The notes under the pieces are model-generated. The model saw only the letters and a list, made by a program, of their open reading frames with translations. It made no database searches and had not been told where the DNA came from. 64,000 nucleotides of DNA, taken from an uncultured Bacteroidales bacterium. Lineage in GTDB: Bacteria > Bacteroidota > Bacteroidia > Bacteroidales > Paludibacteraceae. The stretch is from the NCBI GenBank assembly GCA_945827635.1, contig CALZOG010000002.1:1-64000 (forward strand). The letters are read 5' to 3'. Position numbers and translations under genes: made by a program. The first letter of the stretch is position 1. Each line of letters starts with the position of its first letter. Shown in pieces: positions 8,763 through 18,879 of this stretch.

Positions 8763-10279
8763 TGTGGCGATCACCTATCAAGCGGCTGGATGTGTATGTG
8801 CTGAGGAACTTCCTCGGTCTGTTCCTGTTGACGCTTATGGTGTGTATCTTCATACTGCTCATGCAGTTCGTATGGATGCATGTGCGCGACCTCGTGGGCA
8901 AGGGCGTTGAGTTGAGCGTGCTGGCGGAGTTCTTTATCTATGCCGTGGCGTCCGTTGTGCCGCTGGCACTGCCGCTGGCTGTGCTGCTGGCTTCGCTAAT
9001 CTCGTTCGGCAACCTGGGTGAGAAAGTTGAACTGACTGCCATGAAAGCGGCAGGTATATCCCTGTTCCGCATTATCCGTCCGCTTGTGCTGGCAGTGCTG
9101 GTGATATGTGTGGGGGCGTTCTATTTCTCCAATAGTATCTTGCCAGTTACGCAGGTCAAACTGTGGACGCTGATCTTCTCGCTGCGGCAGAAGTCGCCCG
9201 AACTGGATATACCCGAAGGCGAGTTCTACGATGGCATAAGCGGATATCAGATATACGTCCGCCACAAGGATCCCAAGCGAGGTATGCTGTACGACATGAT
9301 GCTATACGACTACAGCAAGGGCTTCCGCGATATGACGGTAATGGTGGCAGACTCGGGTAAGATCGTCTTCTCCGACGACAAGCAGTACCTGATGTTGCAC
9401 CTGTACTCCGGCGAGTCGTTTGAGAACCTCGACCGCAAGCAGCAACGCGCGACCGGCACAACGAAGAATATCCCTTACCGCCGCGAGACGTTTGCCGAGA
9501 AACAGTTGCTCATCGATTTCAACTCCGACCTGACGCGTATGGATGAGAGTGTGCTGGCTGACCAGCATGTGAGCAAGAACACATGGCAACTGATCCAATC
9601 CATCGACTCGGTGCATACGCTCAGTGTGGAAAAAGGCTTGGAGCAGAGCACGCAACTGGTGGAGTCGCGCTATATGGGCAGAGAGCGGCACTCCGTCGAG
9701 GAGTATGAGCAGATATCCCGCCGATACGAGCAACGCAAGCAGGAAGAAACCGCGAAAGGCGGTGGCAGTCTGGCAGCGTGCAACCCTGATTCGCTGTTTG
9801 CTTCGCTGAGTGATGCCAAGAAGGAACGTGTGCTGACGATAGCCATCGAGCGTGCCCGATCGCAAAGTGAACAGGTGGACTACAATGCAGTCGTGCTGGA
9901 CGACTACCAGCGCTACATTCGCCGCCACGAGATCGAACTGCACAGGAAGTTCACGCTGGCGTTTGCGTGCCTGATCTTCTTCTTTATCGGCGCACCGCTG
10001 GGCGCTATCATCCGCAAGGGCGGACTGGGTACGCCGGTGATCATTTCTGTGGTGATGTTTATCATTTACTACATAATAGACAACACCGGCTACAAGATGG
10101 CACGCGAGGCGCTTTGGCCCTGCTGGGCGGGAATGTGGCTCAGTTCGTTTGTGCTGCTGCCGATAGGTATATTCCTTACGTACAAGGCAGCCACGGATTC
10201 TGCATTGTTCAATCCCGAGGCGTGGATGAAAATGCTGGAGCCGATTCTAAAGAAACTGAAACTGAAAGGTGAAAACTGA
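8762..10279 (+). CDS. LptF/LptG (YjgP/YjgQ) family permease
   Basis: Multi-TM protein with [21 protein letters not shown]-terminus; TAATG overlap with cdd. Confidence 0.88.
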   Translation: MWRSPIKRLDVYVLRNFLGLFLLTLMVCIFILLMQFVWMHVRDLVGKGVELSVLAEFFIYAVASVVPLALPLAVLLASLISFGNLGEKVELTAMKAAGISLFRIIRPLVLAVLVICVGAFYFSNSILPVTQVKLWTLIFSLRQKSPELDIPEGEFYDGISGYQIYVRHKDPKRGMLYDMMLYDYSKGFRDMTVMVADSGKIVFSDDKQYLMLHLYSGESFENLDRKQQRATGTTKNIPYRRETFAEKQLLIDFNSDLTRMDESVLADQHVSKNTWQLIQSIDSVHTLSVEKGLEQSTQLVESRYMGRERHSVEEYEQISRRYEQRKQEETAKGGGSLAACNPDSLFASLSDAKKERVLTIAIERARSQSEQVDYNAVVLDDYQRYIRRHEIELHRKFTLAFACLIFFFIGAPLGAIIRKGGLGTPVIISVVMFIIYYIIDNTGYKMAREALWPCWAGMWLSSFVLLPIGIFLTYKAATDSALFNPEAWMKMLEPILKKLKLKGEN

Positions 10280-10316
10280 AATTATAAATTTGAAATCATC
10301 AATTAGAAATCAAAAA
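10261..10316. repeat. Period-7 repeat (GGTGAAA/ACTGAAA-like, 8 units) spanning lptF stop and ribBA leader
   Basis: ACTGAAA GGTGAAA ACTGAAA TTATAAA TTTGAAA TCATCAA TTAGAAA TCAAAAA. Confidence 0.8.
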
Positions 10317-10319
10317 GAT

Positions 10320-11570
10320 ATGCTGGATACGATTGAGCAGGCGATAGAAGATATCCGTGCAGGCAAATTTGTGATTGTGGTGGACGATAAAGACCGTGAG
10401 AACGAGGGCGACTTCATTACCGCTGCAGAGACCATCACAGCCGAGAAAGTGAACTTTATGCTGCACAACGGTCGCGGTGTGCTGTGCTGCCCGCTGACCG
10501 AGCAGCGTTGTGCCGAGTTGGATCTGGTGCACCAGGTGGCAAACAACACCTCTATGCTTGGTACACCGTTCACCATCACTGTGGATAAACTGGAGGGGTG
10601 CACCACCGGCGTGTCGGCTGAAGATCGCGCTGCAACGATCCGCGCGCTGGCAGATCCCAAATCAACGGCGCAGACCTTTGGACGTCCGGGGCACATCAAT
10701 CCCCTGTATGCCCAGCCTGAAGGCGTGCTGAAGCGTGCCGGACACACCGAGGCGGCAGTCGATCTGGCGCGGCTGGCAGGCTTGCAACCGTGCGCTGCGC
10801 TCATCGAGATAATGAACGAGGACGGAACGATGGCACGTATGCCGCAACTGGAGAAAGTGGCGGAAGAGTTCGGACTGCATATCGTATCCATCGAGGACCT
10901 GATAGCCTATCGCCTGAAACATCCGGTTGCAGACAGTAAGCAGGGCGAAGGCGACAGTCAGCCATCTGCCGCAAGCGCACTGATTGAACGGGGCGAGACT
11001 GTCGAACTGCCTACTGAGTACGGTAACTTCCGCCTCACTCCGTTCCGCGAACTGAGCAACGGACTGGAGCATATCGTGCTGACCAAAGGTGAGTGGGCGG
11101 AGGATGAACCGATCCTGTGCCGCGTACACTCGTCGTGTATGACCGGCGACATTTTCGGCAGCAAACGCTGCGAGTGTGGCGAGCAACTGCAGGAAGCCAT
11201 GCGCAGAATAGAAAAAGAGGGCAAAGGCATACTCGTCTATCTGAATCAGGAGGGTAGGGGCATAGGTCTGATGAACAAAATCAAAGCCTACAAACTGCAG
11301 GAGCAAGGCGACGACACAATAGAGGCAAATATCCATCTAGGCTTTGATGCCGATGAGCGGGATTATGGAGTAGGTGCACAAATTTTGCGTGCCATGGGTG
11401 CTAAAAATCTGCGACTTATGACAAATAATCCTGTGAAAAGAATCGGACTTGAAAGTTATGGCATAGTTATTGTACAGAATATAGCAATAGAGGTGCAACC
11501 GAACCCTTACAACCTTCGCTACATGCGTACTAAGAAGGAAAAGATGCACCACACGTTACATCTTGTATAA
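10320..11570 (+). CDS. ribBA: Bifunctional 3,4-dihydroxy-2-butanone-4-phosphate synthase / GTP cyclohydrolase II
   Basis: [63 protein letters not shown]. Confidence 0.95.
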   Translation: MLDTIEQAIEDIRAGKFVIVVDDKDRENEGDFITAAETITAEKVNFMLHNGRGVLCCPLTEQRCAELDLVHQVANNTSMLGTPFTITVDKLEGCTTGVSAEDRAATIRALADPKSTAQTFGRPGHINPLYAQPEGVLKRAGHTEAAVDLARLAGLQPCAALIEIMNEDGTMARMPQLEKVAEEFGLHIVSIEDLIAYRLKHPVADSKQGEGDSQPSAASALIERGETVELPTEYGNFRLTPFRELSNGLEHIVLTKGEWAEDEPILCRVHSSCMTGDIFGSKRCECGEQLQEAMRRIEKEGKGILVYLNQEGRGIGLMNKIKAYKLQEQGDDTIEANIHLGFDADERDYGVGAQILRAMGAKNLRLMTNNPVKRIGLESYGIVIVQNIAIEVQPNPYNLRYMRTKKEKMHHTLHLV

Positions 11571-11586
11571 CTAAAAAACTATTGTT

Positions 11587-12915
11587 ATGAAACGCTTGCT
11601 ATCACTTTTGGTACTGCTGACTACAGTTAGTTGGTGTACTTGGGCAGACGAGACCATCACGGTTTCTGCCAACTCAGAGGACATAAGCCAAGCGCTTGAT
11701 TTGAAGGCGGTGGCTACATTGTTCGGCACGGTTAAGAACGTTGAGGAGTTCGAAACCATGCTCAATAACCCCGACTCCGCTTTCACCAATCTTGACCTGA
11801 ACGGTGACGGATTGGTGGATTATCTGCGCGTGGTAGAGACCTCCGCTGACAACAAGCACCTGGTTGTTATCCAGGCTGTACTGGCAAAGGATGTGTTCCA
11901 GGATGTAGCATCGATATATGTAGAGAAAGATGAATCTACAGGTGAAGTCACCACCCAGGTGATAGGTGATGAGTACATATACGGTGCGAACTACGTGATA
12001 GAGCCTGTGTATATCTACCGTCCGTACATTTACGACTGGTTCTGGGATCCCTTCTGGACATGCTGGACATCGCCCTGGTATTGGGGATATTATCCTCACT
12101 GGTGGCATAGCTGGCACTGCTGCTCGTACCATGCGTACTGGCAACGCTGCTACCACTGGCACCACTACCATCCTTACTGCTCGTTCCGCTACGCATCCCG
12201 TCCGCGTGAGGCATACGGCAGCATGCGCCATACGGTAGCCCGTCGCGAGTTCGCAACAGCTAATAGTAACCGTTCGTTTGCAGCACGCAACAGCGGAGTG
12301 ACTAATGCACGTAGGCTGGATGCAAGCCGTTCGGTAACTACACGCTCGGCAGGTGCAGGCATAGCCGCCCGTCAGGGAAGCATTGCTGCCACTCGCGTAG
12401 GTTCGTCCCAGGGTGTACGCCGTGCATCCGGTAGCGAGAATACCTTCGGCAGTACGGCTGTTCGCCGTCCGTCAGCCAGCACCACCCGTCAGGCTGCCAC
12501 GACACGTATCGCTTCCGCAGGTCAGCGCTCGGCTACAAGTGTTCAGCGTACCTCTGCCGGCAGCCAGCGCGCGACAACTGCCACTGTTCAGCGTTCATCG
12601 GCAGGTAGCCAGCGTACGTCAGGCAGTGTGCAACGTACCTCTTCCGGCGGTCAGCATTCAACGGCAACAACTCAGCGTACCGCAAGTACCGCTACGACGC
12701 GTGCTACAGGTCCTTCCCGCTCATCGGGTAGTGTAAGTCGCACAAGCAGCAGCTCAAGCCGTTCGTCAGGTAGTTCGTATGGCGGATCGCTTTCATCAGG
12801 AGGCTATAGCGGCGGCGGACGTTCATCAGGAGGATTCAGTGGCGGTGGCGGTCGTTCGTCAGGAGGCAGTTCAGGTGGCGGACGTTCGTCCGGTGGCGGC
12901 TCTTCACGCAGATGA
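11587..12915 (+). CDS. Secreted protein with EF-hand-like DLNGDGLVDYLRV segment, W/Y/H/C-rich middle and S/T/R/G-rich low-complexity C-terminus
   Basis: Signal peptide MKRLLSLLVLLTTVSWCTWA; composition read from the ORF. Confidence 0.85.
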   Translation: MKRLLSLLVLLTTVSWCTWADETITVSANSEDISQALDLKAVATLFGTVKNVEEFETMLNNPDSAFTNLDLNGDGLVDYLRVVETSADNKHLVVIQAVLAKDVFQDVASIYVEKDESTGEVTTQVIGDEYIYGANYVIEPVYIYRPYIYDWFWDPFWTCWTSPWYWGYYPHWWHSWHCCSYHAYWQRCYHWHHYHPYCSFRYASRPREAYGSMRHTVARREFATANSNRSFAARNSGVTNARRLDASRSVTTRSAGAGIAARQGSIAATRVGSSQGVRRASGSENTFGSTAVRRPSASTTRQAATTRIASAGQRSATSVQRTSAGSQRATTATVQRSSAGSQRTSGSVQRTSSGGQHSTATTQRTASTATTRATGPSRSSGSVSRTSSSSSRSSGSSYGGSLSSGGYSGGGRSSGGFSGGGGRSSGGSSGGGRSSGGGSSRR

Positions 12916-12934
12916 GCAAACAGATGATTGAACA

Positions 12935-13567
12935 ATGTTCTATCGGATAGAAGACATACCTGATTCGCAAACAATGCAAGCGGTAGTAGCCCGACTATTA
13001 CCGCTTGTTCCTTTTTCGCGTCGTGACAAGGCGTTGCGTTACAAACACCTGCACGGGCAATATTGCTGCCTGCGTGTGTGGGAGATACTGCATGAGTTGC
13101 TGGTATCGCATAGTTTTTTGCCCGCCATAAGCTCACTGAGCGAACTGACATACGTGGAGGACGACTATGGTAAACCCTGGTTGACCGTAGGCAGCGTGCG
13201 GGAGGAAAACATATACTTCTCGCTATCCCATACGAAGAATGCAATAGCCGTAGCAGTAAGCCGGCGCCCCGTAGGGATAGACGTGGAGGCTGTTGTGTCA
13301 CAGGAGCGGGTAGGCGACAGTCATTTTCTGGAGCGCACAATGAGTGCTACCGAATGCAAGCAGATAAACTTGGCTAATAATCCCCGACTGATGTTCACCG
13401 AACTGTGGACGCGCAAGGAAGCATATGTGAAGTTGCTTGGTACAGGACTTGATATGAATACGCTGCCGATGCTGTTGAACGAAGCGGAGGCATACACGTT
13501 TCATACCGGATATGGATCGGGGTACGCGTATTCGATTGTGTGCAAAGCGGACCAAAGAGAAAATTAG
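12935..13567 (+). CDS. 4'-phosphopantetheinyl transferase superfamily protein
   Basis: YFSLSHTKNAIAVAVSRRPVGIDVEAV and FTELWTRKEAYVKLLGTGL. Confidence 0.88.
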   Translation: MFYRIEDIPDSQTMQAVVARLLPLVPFSRRDKALRYKHLHGQYCCLRVWEILHELLVSHSFLPAISSLSELTYVEDDYGKPWLTVGSVREENIYFSLSHTKNAIAVAVSRRPVGIDVEAVVSQERVGDSHFLERTMSATECKQINLANNPRLMFTELWTRKEAYVKLLGTGLDMNTLPMLLNEAEAYTFHTGYGSGYAYSIVCKADQREN

Positions 13568-13675
13568 CAGAAAGGAAACAATTACGAAAAAAAATCTCAC
13601 AAAACTTGCAAATGTGCGATTTTTTTTGTAAATTTGCAAACTTTTTGAAATAACTCTCATTTTTAAGCATAAATA

Positions 13676-14506
13676 ATGAAATATTATTACGAATACACTA
13701 TCCGTTACCAGGACGTGGATGATACCAAGCACCTTCGCTGGGTAGCCTTGGAGGAGTATCTGCTGGAGGTGGCAGGGACGGTCGCGGATAATTTGGGTTT
13801 TGGCATAGCCGTGCTCCATCCGCGTGACTTGACATGGATTTTGACCCATCTGTCTGTGCAGATGAGTTATATGCCTATGCCGCAGGACAAAGTGGTATTT
13901 GAAACGTGGATAGAGCAAAATGCCCACATGTTGTCCATGCGTGACTTCCGGATCTATCTCAAGCCGTCGATAGCACAAGTTGATTCGCAGAATGATGATC
14001 GTAGCGGCTGGCGTCTGATAGGCGAGTGCAAGAGTGTCTGGGCAGTGCTGGATATGGAGAAACGCGAGATCGCAAATATCTTCGACGACCCGATGTTTGA
14101 GGGCAGTGTTGACGGTGAGGTGCTACCTATGCCGCGTGCGGTGCGTATGACCTCATTGCCTGATGCGCAGCAGATACCCTATACGATACGCTATTCGGAT
14201 CTTGACTACAACCGCCACTGCAACTCGTGCAAGTACCTGCAAGCGATGCTTGACACCTATCTGCCCCTGGAGCTGACCAAGTGGCAATTGGGGCAACCGG
14301 CAGCCGGCAGCGTAGTGCCTGATGCGGAAAGCGGTACGGGTGAGACATGGCGCCTGGATATACACTACTCGCGTGAGGTGCAGGCGGGCGTGAGAACGAC
14401 CATCGCTTATCAGGATGAAGGCGATATGATTCGTTATCAGATGCTCAATTCCGAAGGCTTGACGTCATGCGCGGCAGTAATCGGGAAGGTGAAAGGTGAA
14501 AATTGA
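13676..14506 (+). CDS. Acyl-ACP thioesterase (FatA-like, double hotdog)
   Basis: YYEYTIRYQDVD..., IRYSDLDYNRHCNSCKYLQAMLD. Confidence 0.87.
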   Translation: MKYYYEYTIRYQDVDDTKHLRWVALEEYLLEVAGTVADNLGFGIAVLHPRDLTWILTHLSVQMSYMPMPQDKVVFETWIEQNAHMLSMRDFRIYLKPSIAQVDSQNDDRSGWRLIGECKSVWAVLDMEKREIANIFDDPMFEGSVDGEVLPMPRAVRMTSLPDAQQIPYTIRYSDLDYNRHCNSCKYLQAMLDTYLPLELTKWQLGQPAAGSVVPDAESGTGETWRLDIHYSREVQAGVRTTIAYQDEGDMIRYQMLNSEGLTSCAAVIGKVKGEN

Positions 14507-14515
14507 AAGGTGAAA
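14488..14515. repeat. Period-7 repeat GGTGAAA spanning thioesterase stop
   Basis: GGTGAAA GGTGAAA ATTGAAA GGTGAAA. Confidence 0.85.
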
Positions 14516-14519
14516 TACT

Positions 14520-15017
14520 ATGGCAAATTCTCCTCAAAAACGCCCGGCGGAGCTGGAGTGCGACGTTGTGCGGTTTCAGAACAACAAGGACAAATGGATA
14601 GCGTTCATCGGTCTACTGAACGGTCGTCCGTATGAGATCTTCACCGGCCTGGCAGACGATGATGAAGGCCTGCTCATACCCAAGTCGGTGAGCAAAGGCA
14701 AGATCATCAAAGTCGTGCAGGAAGACGGAACGAAGCGGTATGACTTCCAGTTCGTCAATACCCGCGGTTTCAAGACGACCATGGAAGGCCTGAGTTACAA
14801 GTTCGACAAGGAGTTTTGGAACTATGCCAAACTTATCTCCGGCGTGTTGCGCTATGGTATGCCGATTGACCAGGTGGTGAAGATGATTTCCGGTTTGGAG
14901 ATGGATTCGGAATCCATCAACTCATGGAAAGTGGGTGTGGAGCGTGCACTGAAGAAGTATCTCCCTGCCGACCAGCAGATGCCGGAGAATGAAACGCAAC
15001 AGATACAAACCATGTAA
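14520..15017 (+). CDS. Stand-alone protein resembling the C-terminal region of Bacteroidota class II (B12-dependent) ribonucleotide reductase
   Basis: KRPAELECDVVRFQNNKDKWIAFIGLLNGRPYEIFTG...YWNYAKLISGVLRYGMPIDQVVKMI...SINSWKVGVERALKKYLP; recognised from memory. Confidence 0.65.
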   Translation: MANSPQKRPAELECDVVRFQNNKDKWIAFIGLLNGRPYEIFTGLADDDEGLLIPKSVSKGKIIKVVQEDGTKRYDFQFVNTRGFKTTMEGLSYKFDKEFWNYAKLISGVLRYGMPIDQVVKMISGLEMDSESINSWKVGVERALKKYLPADQQMPENETQQIQTM

Positions 15018-15040
15018 CCTACGAAACGATACAAAGTCTT

Positions 15041-16798
15041 ATGCACGAACGATTAGTTGGTACACTGATTCTCTCGCGTTACGGTGCAGAGGTCCTCACT
15101 GACCGCAAGACGTATAATGAGAATATAGCCGTTGCACCGCGATACCTGCATGGTGCAGACGATGGCGATAGGGTGGTTGTGGAAGTCATCCGTCCTGCTA
15201 CACGCAAGGCACCGCCAATGGGAAAGATCATCGATGTGCTCGGGCATAGCGGTGACAACGATGCAGAGATGCACGCCATACTGGCAGAGTATGGGTTGCC
15301 GTACAATTATCCCGCCGAGGCGGAGCAGGAGGCTGCTGCAATCGACGCTGATATAAGTACGCAGGAGATCTACCGCCGCCGCGATATGCGCGACGCGTTG
15401 ACGTTCACGATTGATCCGTTCGATGCCAAGGATTTCGACGATGCGCTGTCTTTCCGCCGTTGTGGTGAAGAGGAATATGAGGTGGGCGTCCATATAGCCG
15501 ACGTGACCCATTATGTAGAGTCCGGCACATTGCTGGACAGTGAGGCGTACAACCGCGGCACATCAGTATATCTGGTGGACCGTACTATTCCTATGTTGCC
15601 CGAGCGGCTGTGCAACGAACTCTGCTCGCTTCGCCCGAACGAAGACAAGCTGTGTATGTCCGTCGTCTTCACCATGAATAGCAAGGCAAAAGTGCTCAAG
15701 CTCAAGATTTGCCGAACTGTCATCCGTTCGGACGTTCGCCTCGATTATGAGCAGGCACAGCAGATTATTGACGGTCAACAGATGTCGGAAGAGTCGGTGC
15801 ACGGCGGCGTGATAGGCGGCGATGTGATAGAGGCTATACAGGAACTCAACCGAATGGCGGACATCCTGCGTGAAGAGCGCTTCCGTCACGGTGCGATAGA
15901 CTTTGAACGAGAGGAGATAAAAGTGCTTGTTGACGAACAAGGCAAGCCTACGGGTTTCAAATTGGTAGAGTCAACGCCATCGCACCACCTGATTGAGGAA
16001 TTTATGTTGCTGGCTAACCGGACAATAGCCATGCAACTGTCCGGCACCAACAAAGATTCGGTGTATCGTGTGCACGACGTGCCCGATCCTGACAAAGTGG
16101 AAGCGCTCAGTAAGTTCGTACAAAAGTTTGGCTATTCAATGCGTCTGCCTAAAAAGGACAGCAAGAATGATAACGGCACCATGGGCGCAACCAAGGCGAT
16201 CAAACATCTGCTGGCTGAGAGCACGGGCACGCCGGAGCAGGAGCTGATACACACGATTGCCATCCGCACAATGCCCAAGGCGTACTATTCGACACACAAT
16301 ATAGGGCATTATGGTTTAGCGTTCCCCTATTACACCCATTTCACGTCACCTATTCGCCGTTATCCCGACATGATAGTTCACAGGCTGGTGAACAAGTATA
16401 TTCTTACCGGCAAGGCACAAGCCACCATGGGTGACCTGGAGGAGGCGTGCCGCCACTGCTCCGACCGCGAGCAACTTGCTGTAGCCGCCGAGCGCGCTTC
16501 GGTGAAATACAAACAGGCTGAGTGGATGGAGCAACATATAGGCGAGGTGTTCGAAGGCGTGGTCAGCGGAGTGACGGAATATGGCGTATATGTACAACTC
16601 ACTGACACCCATTGCGAAGGTCTGCTGCATGTGCGCGAAATGGGTTCGGAGGAATACTGGTCGTTCAACGAAGATGAATATTGCCTCGTGAGTGACAAGA
16701 CCGGTGAGAAGATCACCTTGGGCGACCGCATTCGCGTGGAAGTGCTGCGTGCCGATGCACTGCAACGGCGCATTGACTTCCGGCGTGCTAAACAATAA
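15041..16798 (+). CDS. rnr: RNase R/RNase II family 3'-5' exoribonuclease (short N-terminus)
   Basis: TIDPFDAKDFDDALS catalytic motif, YSTHNIGHYGLAFPYYTHFTSPIRRYPDMIVHR, C-terminal S1 domain. Confidence 0.92.
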   Translation: MHERLVGTLILSRYGAEVLTDRKTYNENIAVAPRYLHGADDGDRVVVEVIRPATRKAPPMGKIIDVLGHSGDNDAEMHAILAEYGLPYNYPAEAEQEAAAIDADISTQEIYRRRDMRDALTFTIDPFDAKDFDDALSFRRCGEEEYEVGVHIADVTHYVESGTLLDSEAYNRGTSVYLVDRTIPMLPERLCNELCSLRPNEDKLCMSVVFTMNSKAKVLKLKICRTVIRSDVRLDYEQAQQIIDGQQMSEESVHGGVIGGDVIEAIQELNRMADILREERFRHGAIDFEREEIKVLVDEQGKPTGFKLVESTPSHHLIEEFMLLANRTIAMQLSGTNKDSVYRVHDVPDPDKVEALSKFVQKFGYSMRLPKKDSKNDNGTMGATKAIKHLLAESTGTPEQELIHTIAIRTMPKAYYSTHNIGHYGLAFPYYTHFTSPIRRYPDMIVHRLVNKYILTGKAQATMGDLEEACRHCSDREQLAVAAERASVKYKQAEWMEQHIGEVFEGVVSGVTEYGVYVQLTDTHCEGLLHVREMGSEEYWSFNEDEYCLVSDKTGEKITLGDRIRVEVLRADALQRRIDFRRAKQ

Positions 16799-16800
16799 CA

Positions 16801-17118
16801 ATGATGAACGAATTTTTGGAGAGAGAAGAGCAGGTACTGCAAATGCTCAAGACTGTGTTTGACCCAGAGATACCTGTGAATATTTATGACCTCGGGCTTA
16901 TCTATCGCATCGATATATCCGACGATGGCGTGTGTGTTATCGATATGACCTTGACAGCCCCGAGCTGTCCTGCGTCGGATTTTCTGATGGAAGACATTCG
17001 GCAGAAAGTCGGCACGGTGGAAGGCATTAAGCAGGTTGATGTCAATCTGGTGTTTGAGCCAGAGTGGAACAAAGATATGATGAGTGAAGAGGCAAAGTTG
17101 GAATTAGGGTTCTTATAA
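16801..17118 (+). CDS. MIP18/DUF59 family (SufT-like) Fe-S assembly protein
   Basis: VFDPEIPVNIYDLGLIYRIDI, MTLTAPSCPASDFL. Confidence 0.9.
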   Translation: MMNEFLEREEQVLQMLKTVFDPEIPVNIYDLGLIYRIDISDDGVCVIDMTLTAPSCPASDFLMEDIRQKVGTVEGIKQVDVNLVFEPEWNKDMMSEEAKLELGFL

Positions 17119-17120
17119 TC

Positions 17121-17156
<36 letters not shown>

Positions 17157-17159
17157 ATT

Positions 17160-17951
17160 ATGATCTACTTCTTAAGCGATGCACATATAGGCAGTCGTGC
17201 TATGGATAACCCGCAGCACCAGTTGCGTTTCGTGGGTCTGCTGAATGCGCTGGCTCAGGATGCAACTGCGATTTACCTGCTGGGAGACATATTTGACTTC
17301 TGGAGTGAATATGTATGGCGTGACAAGTCAAAAGAAGAGTATAGTCCGCTGTTGGATTGTCTGAAAGAATTGACAGGTAGGGGAATAGAGATACATTACT
17401 TCATCGGCAATCACGATATATGGACGTATGGCGAACTGGCTCAGCGAACGGGAGTAACAGTACACCGCGCACCCGAGGTGACAGTCGTAGCCGGCAAGCG
17501 TTGTATGCTGGCACACGGTGACGGGCTCGTGCCGAAGGAGTATATCAGGCAGTCCCCGAAAGAGATACAAAGGAAGATCCGCTCGTTCATGCGCCTGAGA
17601 CGTCTGTTTCATAACCCCGTGGCGCAAGCACTGTTTCGCCTCGTGCCACCTGCACTCGGTAATCGTTTAGGCTACAACTGGGCAAAAAACTCCCGGCTCA
17701 AAGAACTGGCTAATCCGTGCGGATACAAAGGTGAAAACCGTGAGGAACTGGTACTATACGCCAAGGATCAGGAGCAAAACAGACATCTGGACTATTACAT
17801 ATTCGGGCACAGGCATATTGAACTGGATCTGGAGCTGGCAACCGGTGCGCGGGTCGTTATTCTTGGTGATTGCTTCCGCCAGTGGACTTATGCAGCAATG
17901 GATGAACAAGGCAAATTAGAACTACAATGCATACAAGAGCAGAACAATTAG
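17160..17951 (+). CDS. lpxH: UDP-2,3-diacylglucosamine diphosphatase (LpxH-like)
   Basis: FLSDAHIGSR, LLGDIFDFWSEY, FIGNHDIW, LAHGDGL, IFGHRH. Confidence 0.88.
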   Translation: MIYFLSDAHIGSRAMDNPQHQLRFVGLLNALAQDATAIYLLGDIFDFWSEYVWRDKSKEEYSPLLDCLKELTGRGIEIHYFIGNHDIWTYGELAQRTGVTVHRAPEVTVVAGKRCMLAHGDGLVPKEYIRQSPKEIQRKIRSFMRLRRLFHNPVAQALFRLVPPALGNRLGYNWAKNSRLKELANPCGYKGENREELVLYAKDQEQNRHLDYYIFGHRHIELDLELATGARVVILGDCFRQWTYAAMDEQGKLELQCIQEQNN

Positions 17952-18715
17952 CGGCCTTCGATCGGCTGCTGAAAATCATGGACGAACTCAGGGAGAGGTG
18001 TCCGTGGGATAGAAAACAGACTTTTGACAGCCTGCGTGAGAATACGATAGAAGAGACATTTGAACTTGCGTCCGCCATATCCAAACATGATATGAATGAG
18101 ATCAGCAAGGAGTTGGGTGACGTGTTGTTGCACGTGGTGTTTTATGCCAAGATGGGCAGTGAGACAGGCGATTTCGATATAGCCGATGTGTGCAACCGTC
18201 TGTGCGACAAACTGATCTTCCGCCATCCGCACGTGTACGGTGAGGCTGCAGCCGCTGATGCCGAGCAGGTGAGCCATTTGTGGGAACAAGTCAAGTTGAA
18301 AGAGAAAGGCGGCAACAAGACCGTGCTGGGCGGCATACCTGACGCTCTTCCGTCGCTTGTCAAGGCATATCGAATACAAGACAAAGTCGCCGGAGTGGGA
18401 TTTGATTGGGAGAATCGTGAGGATGTGTGGGATAAGGTGCATGAGGAACTGGACGAACTTCAGGCCGAACTCGCCAAAGCCGACGGAGGTAACAAGGAGC
18501 AGGAGTTCGGCGACCTGCTGTTTGCAATGATCAATGCAGCACGATTGTACAAGATCCGCCCGGACAACGCATTGGAGCAGACGAACATGAAGTTCATGCA
18601 CCGGTTCAACTATGTGGAGGCAAAAGCGAAAGAGCAGGGTAAAGAGCTGAAAGACATGACGCTTGGCGAGATGGATGTGCTCTGGAACGAGGCAAAGAAA
18701 AATGAGTCCCGTTAA
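17927..18715 (+). CDS. mazG: Nucleoside triphosphate pyrophosphohydrolase MazG
   Basis: LRERCPWDRKQTFDSLRENTIEETFELASAI, second MazG domain EELDELQAEL. Confidence 0.93.
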   Translation: MHTRAEQLAAFDRLLKIMDELRERCPWDRKQTFDSLRENTIEETFELASAISKHDMNEISKELGDVLLHVVFYAKMGSETGDFDIADVCNRLCDKLIFRHPHVYGEAAAADAEQVSHLWEQVKLKEKGGNKTVLGGIPDALPSLVKAYRIQDKVAGVGFDWENREDVWDKVHEELDELQAELAKADGGNKEQEFGDLLFAMINAARLYKIRPDNALEQTNMKFMHRFNYVEAKAKEQGKELKDMTLGEMDVLWNEAKKNESR

Positions 18716-18725
18716 GGACTCACCG

Positions 18726-18807
18726 TGCGGCATAAAGGACTCGAACCTTCACTCTTGTAGGAACCAGATCCTAAGTCTGGCGCGTCTACCAATTCCGCCA
18801 ATGCCGC
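18726..18807 (-). tRNA. tRNA-Leu (anticodon UAG)
   Basis: Minus strand GCGGCATTGGCGGAATTGGTAGACGCGCCAGACTTAGGATCTGG...GGTTCGAGTCCTTTATGCCGCA cloverleaf; TACCTTTG promoter element upstream. Confidence 0.93.
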
Positions 18808-18879
18808 TCACTTTCGGCAAATTGCGCTGTTAAGCCATAGCACGAAAGCGACGACAAAGGTACAATAAAAATTTGATAA

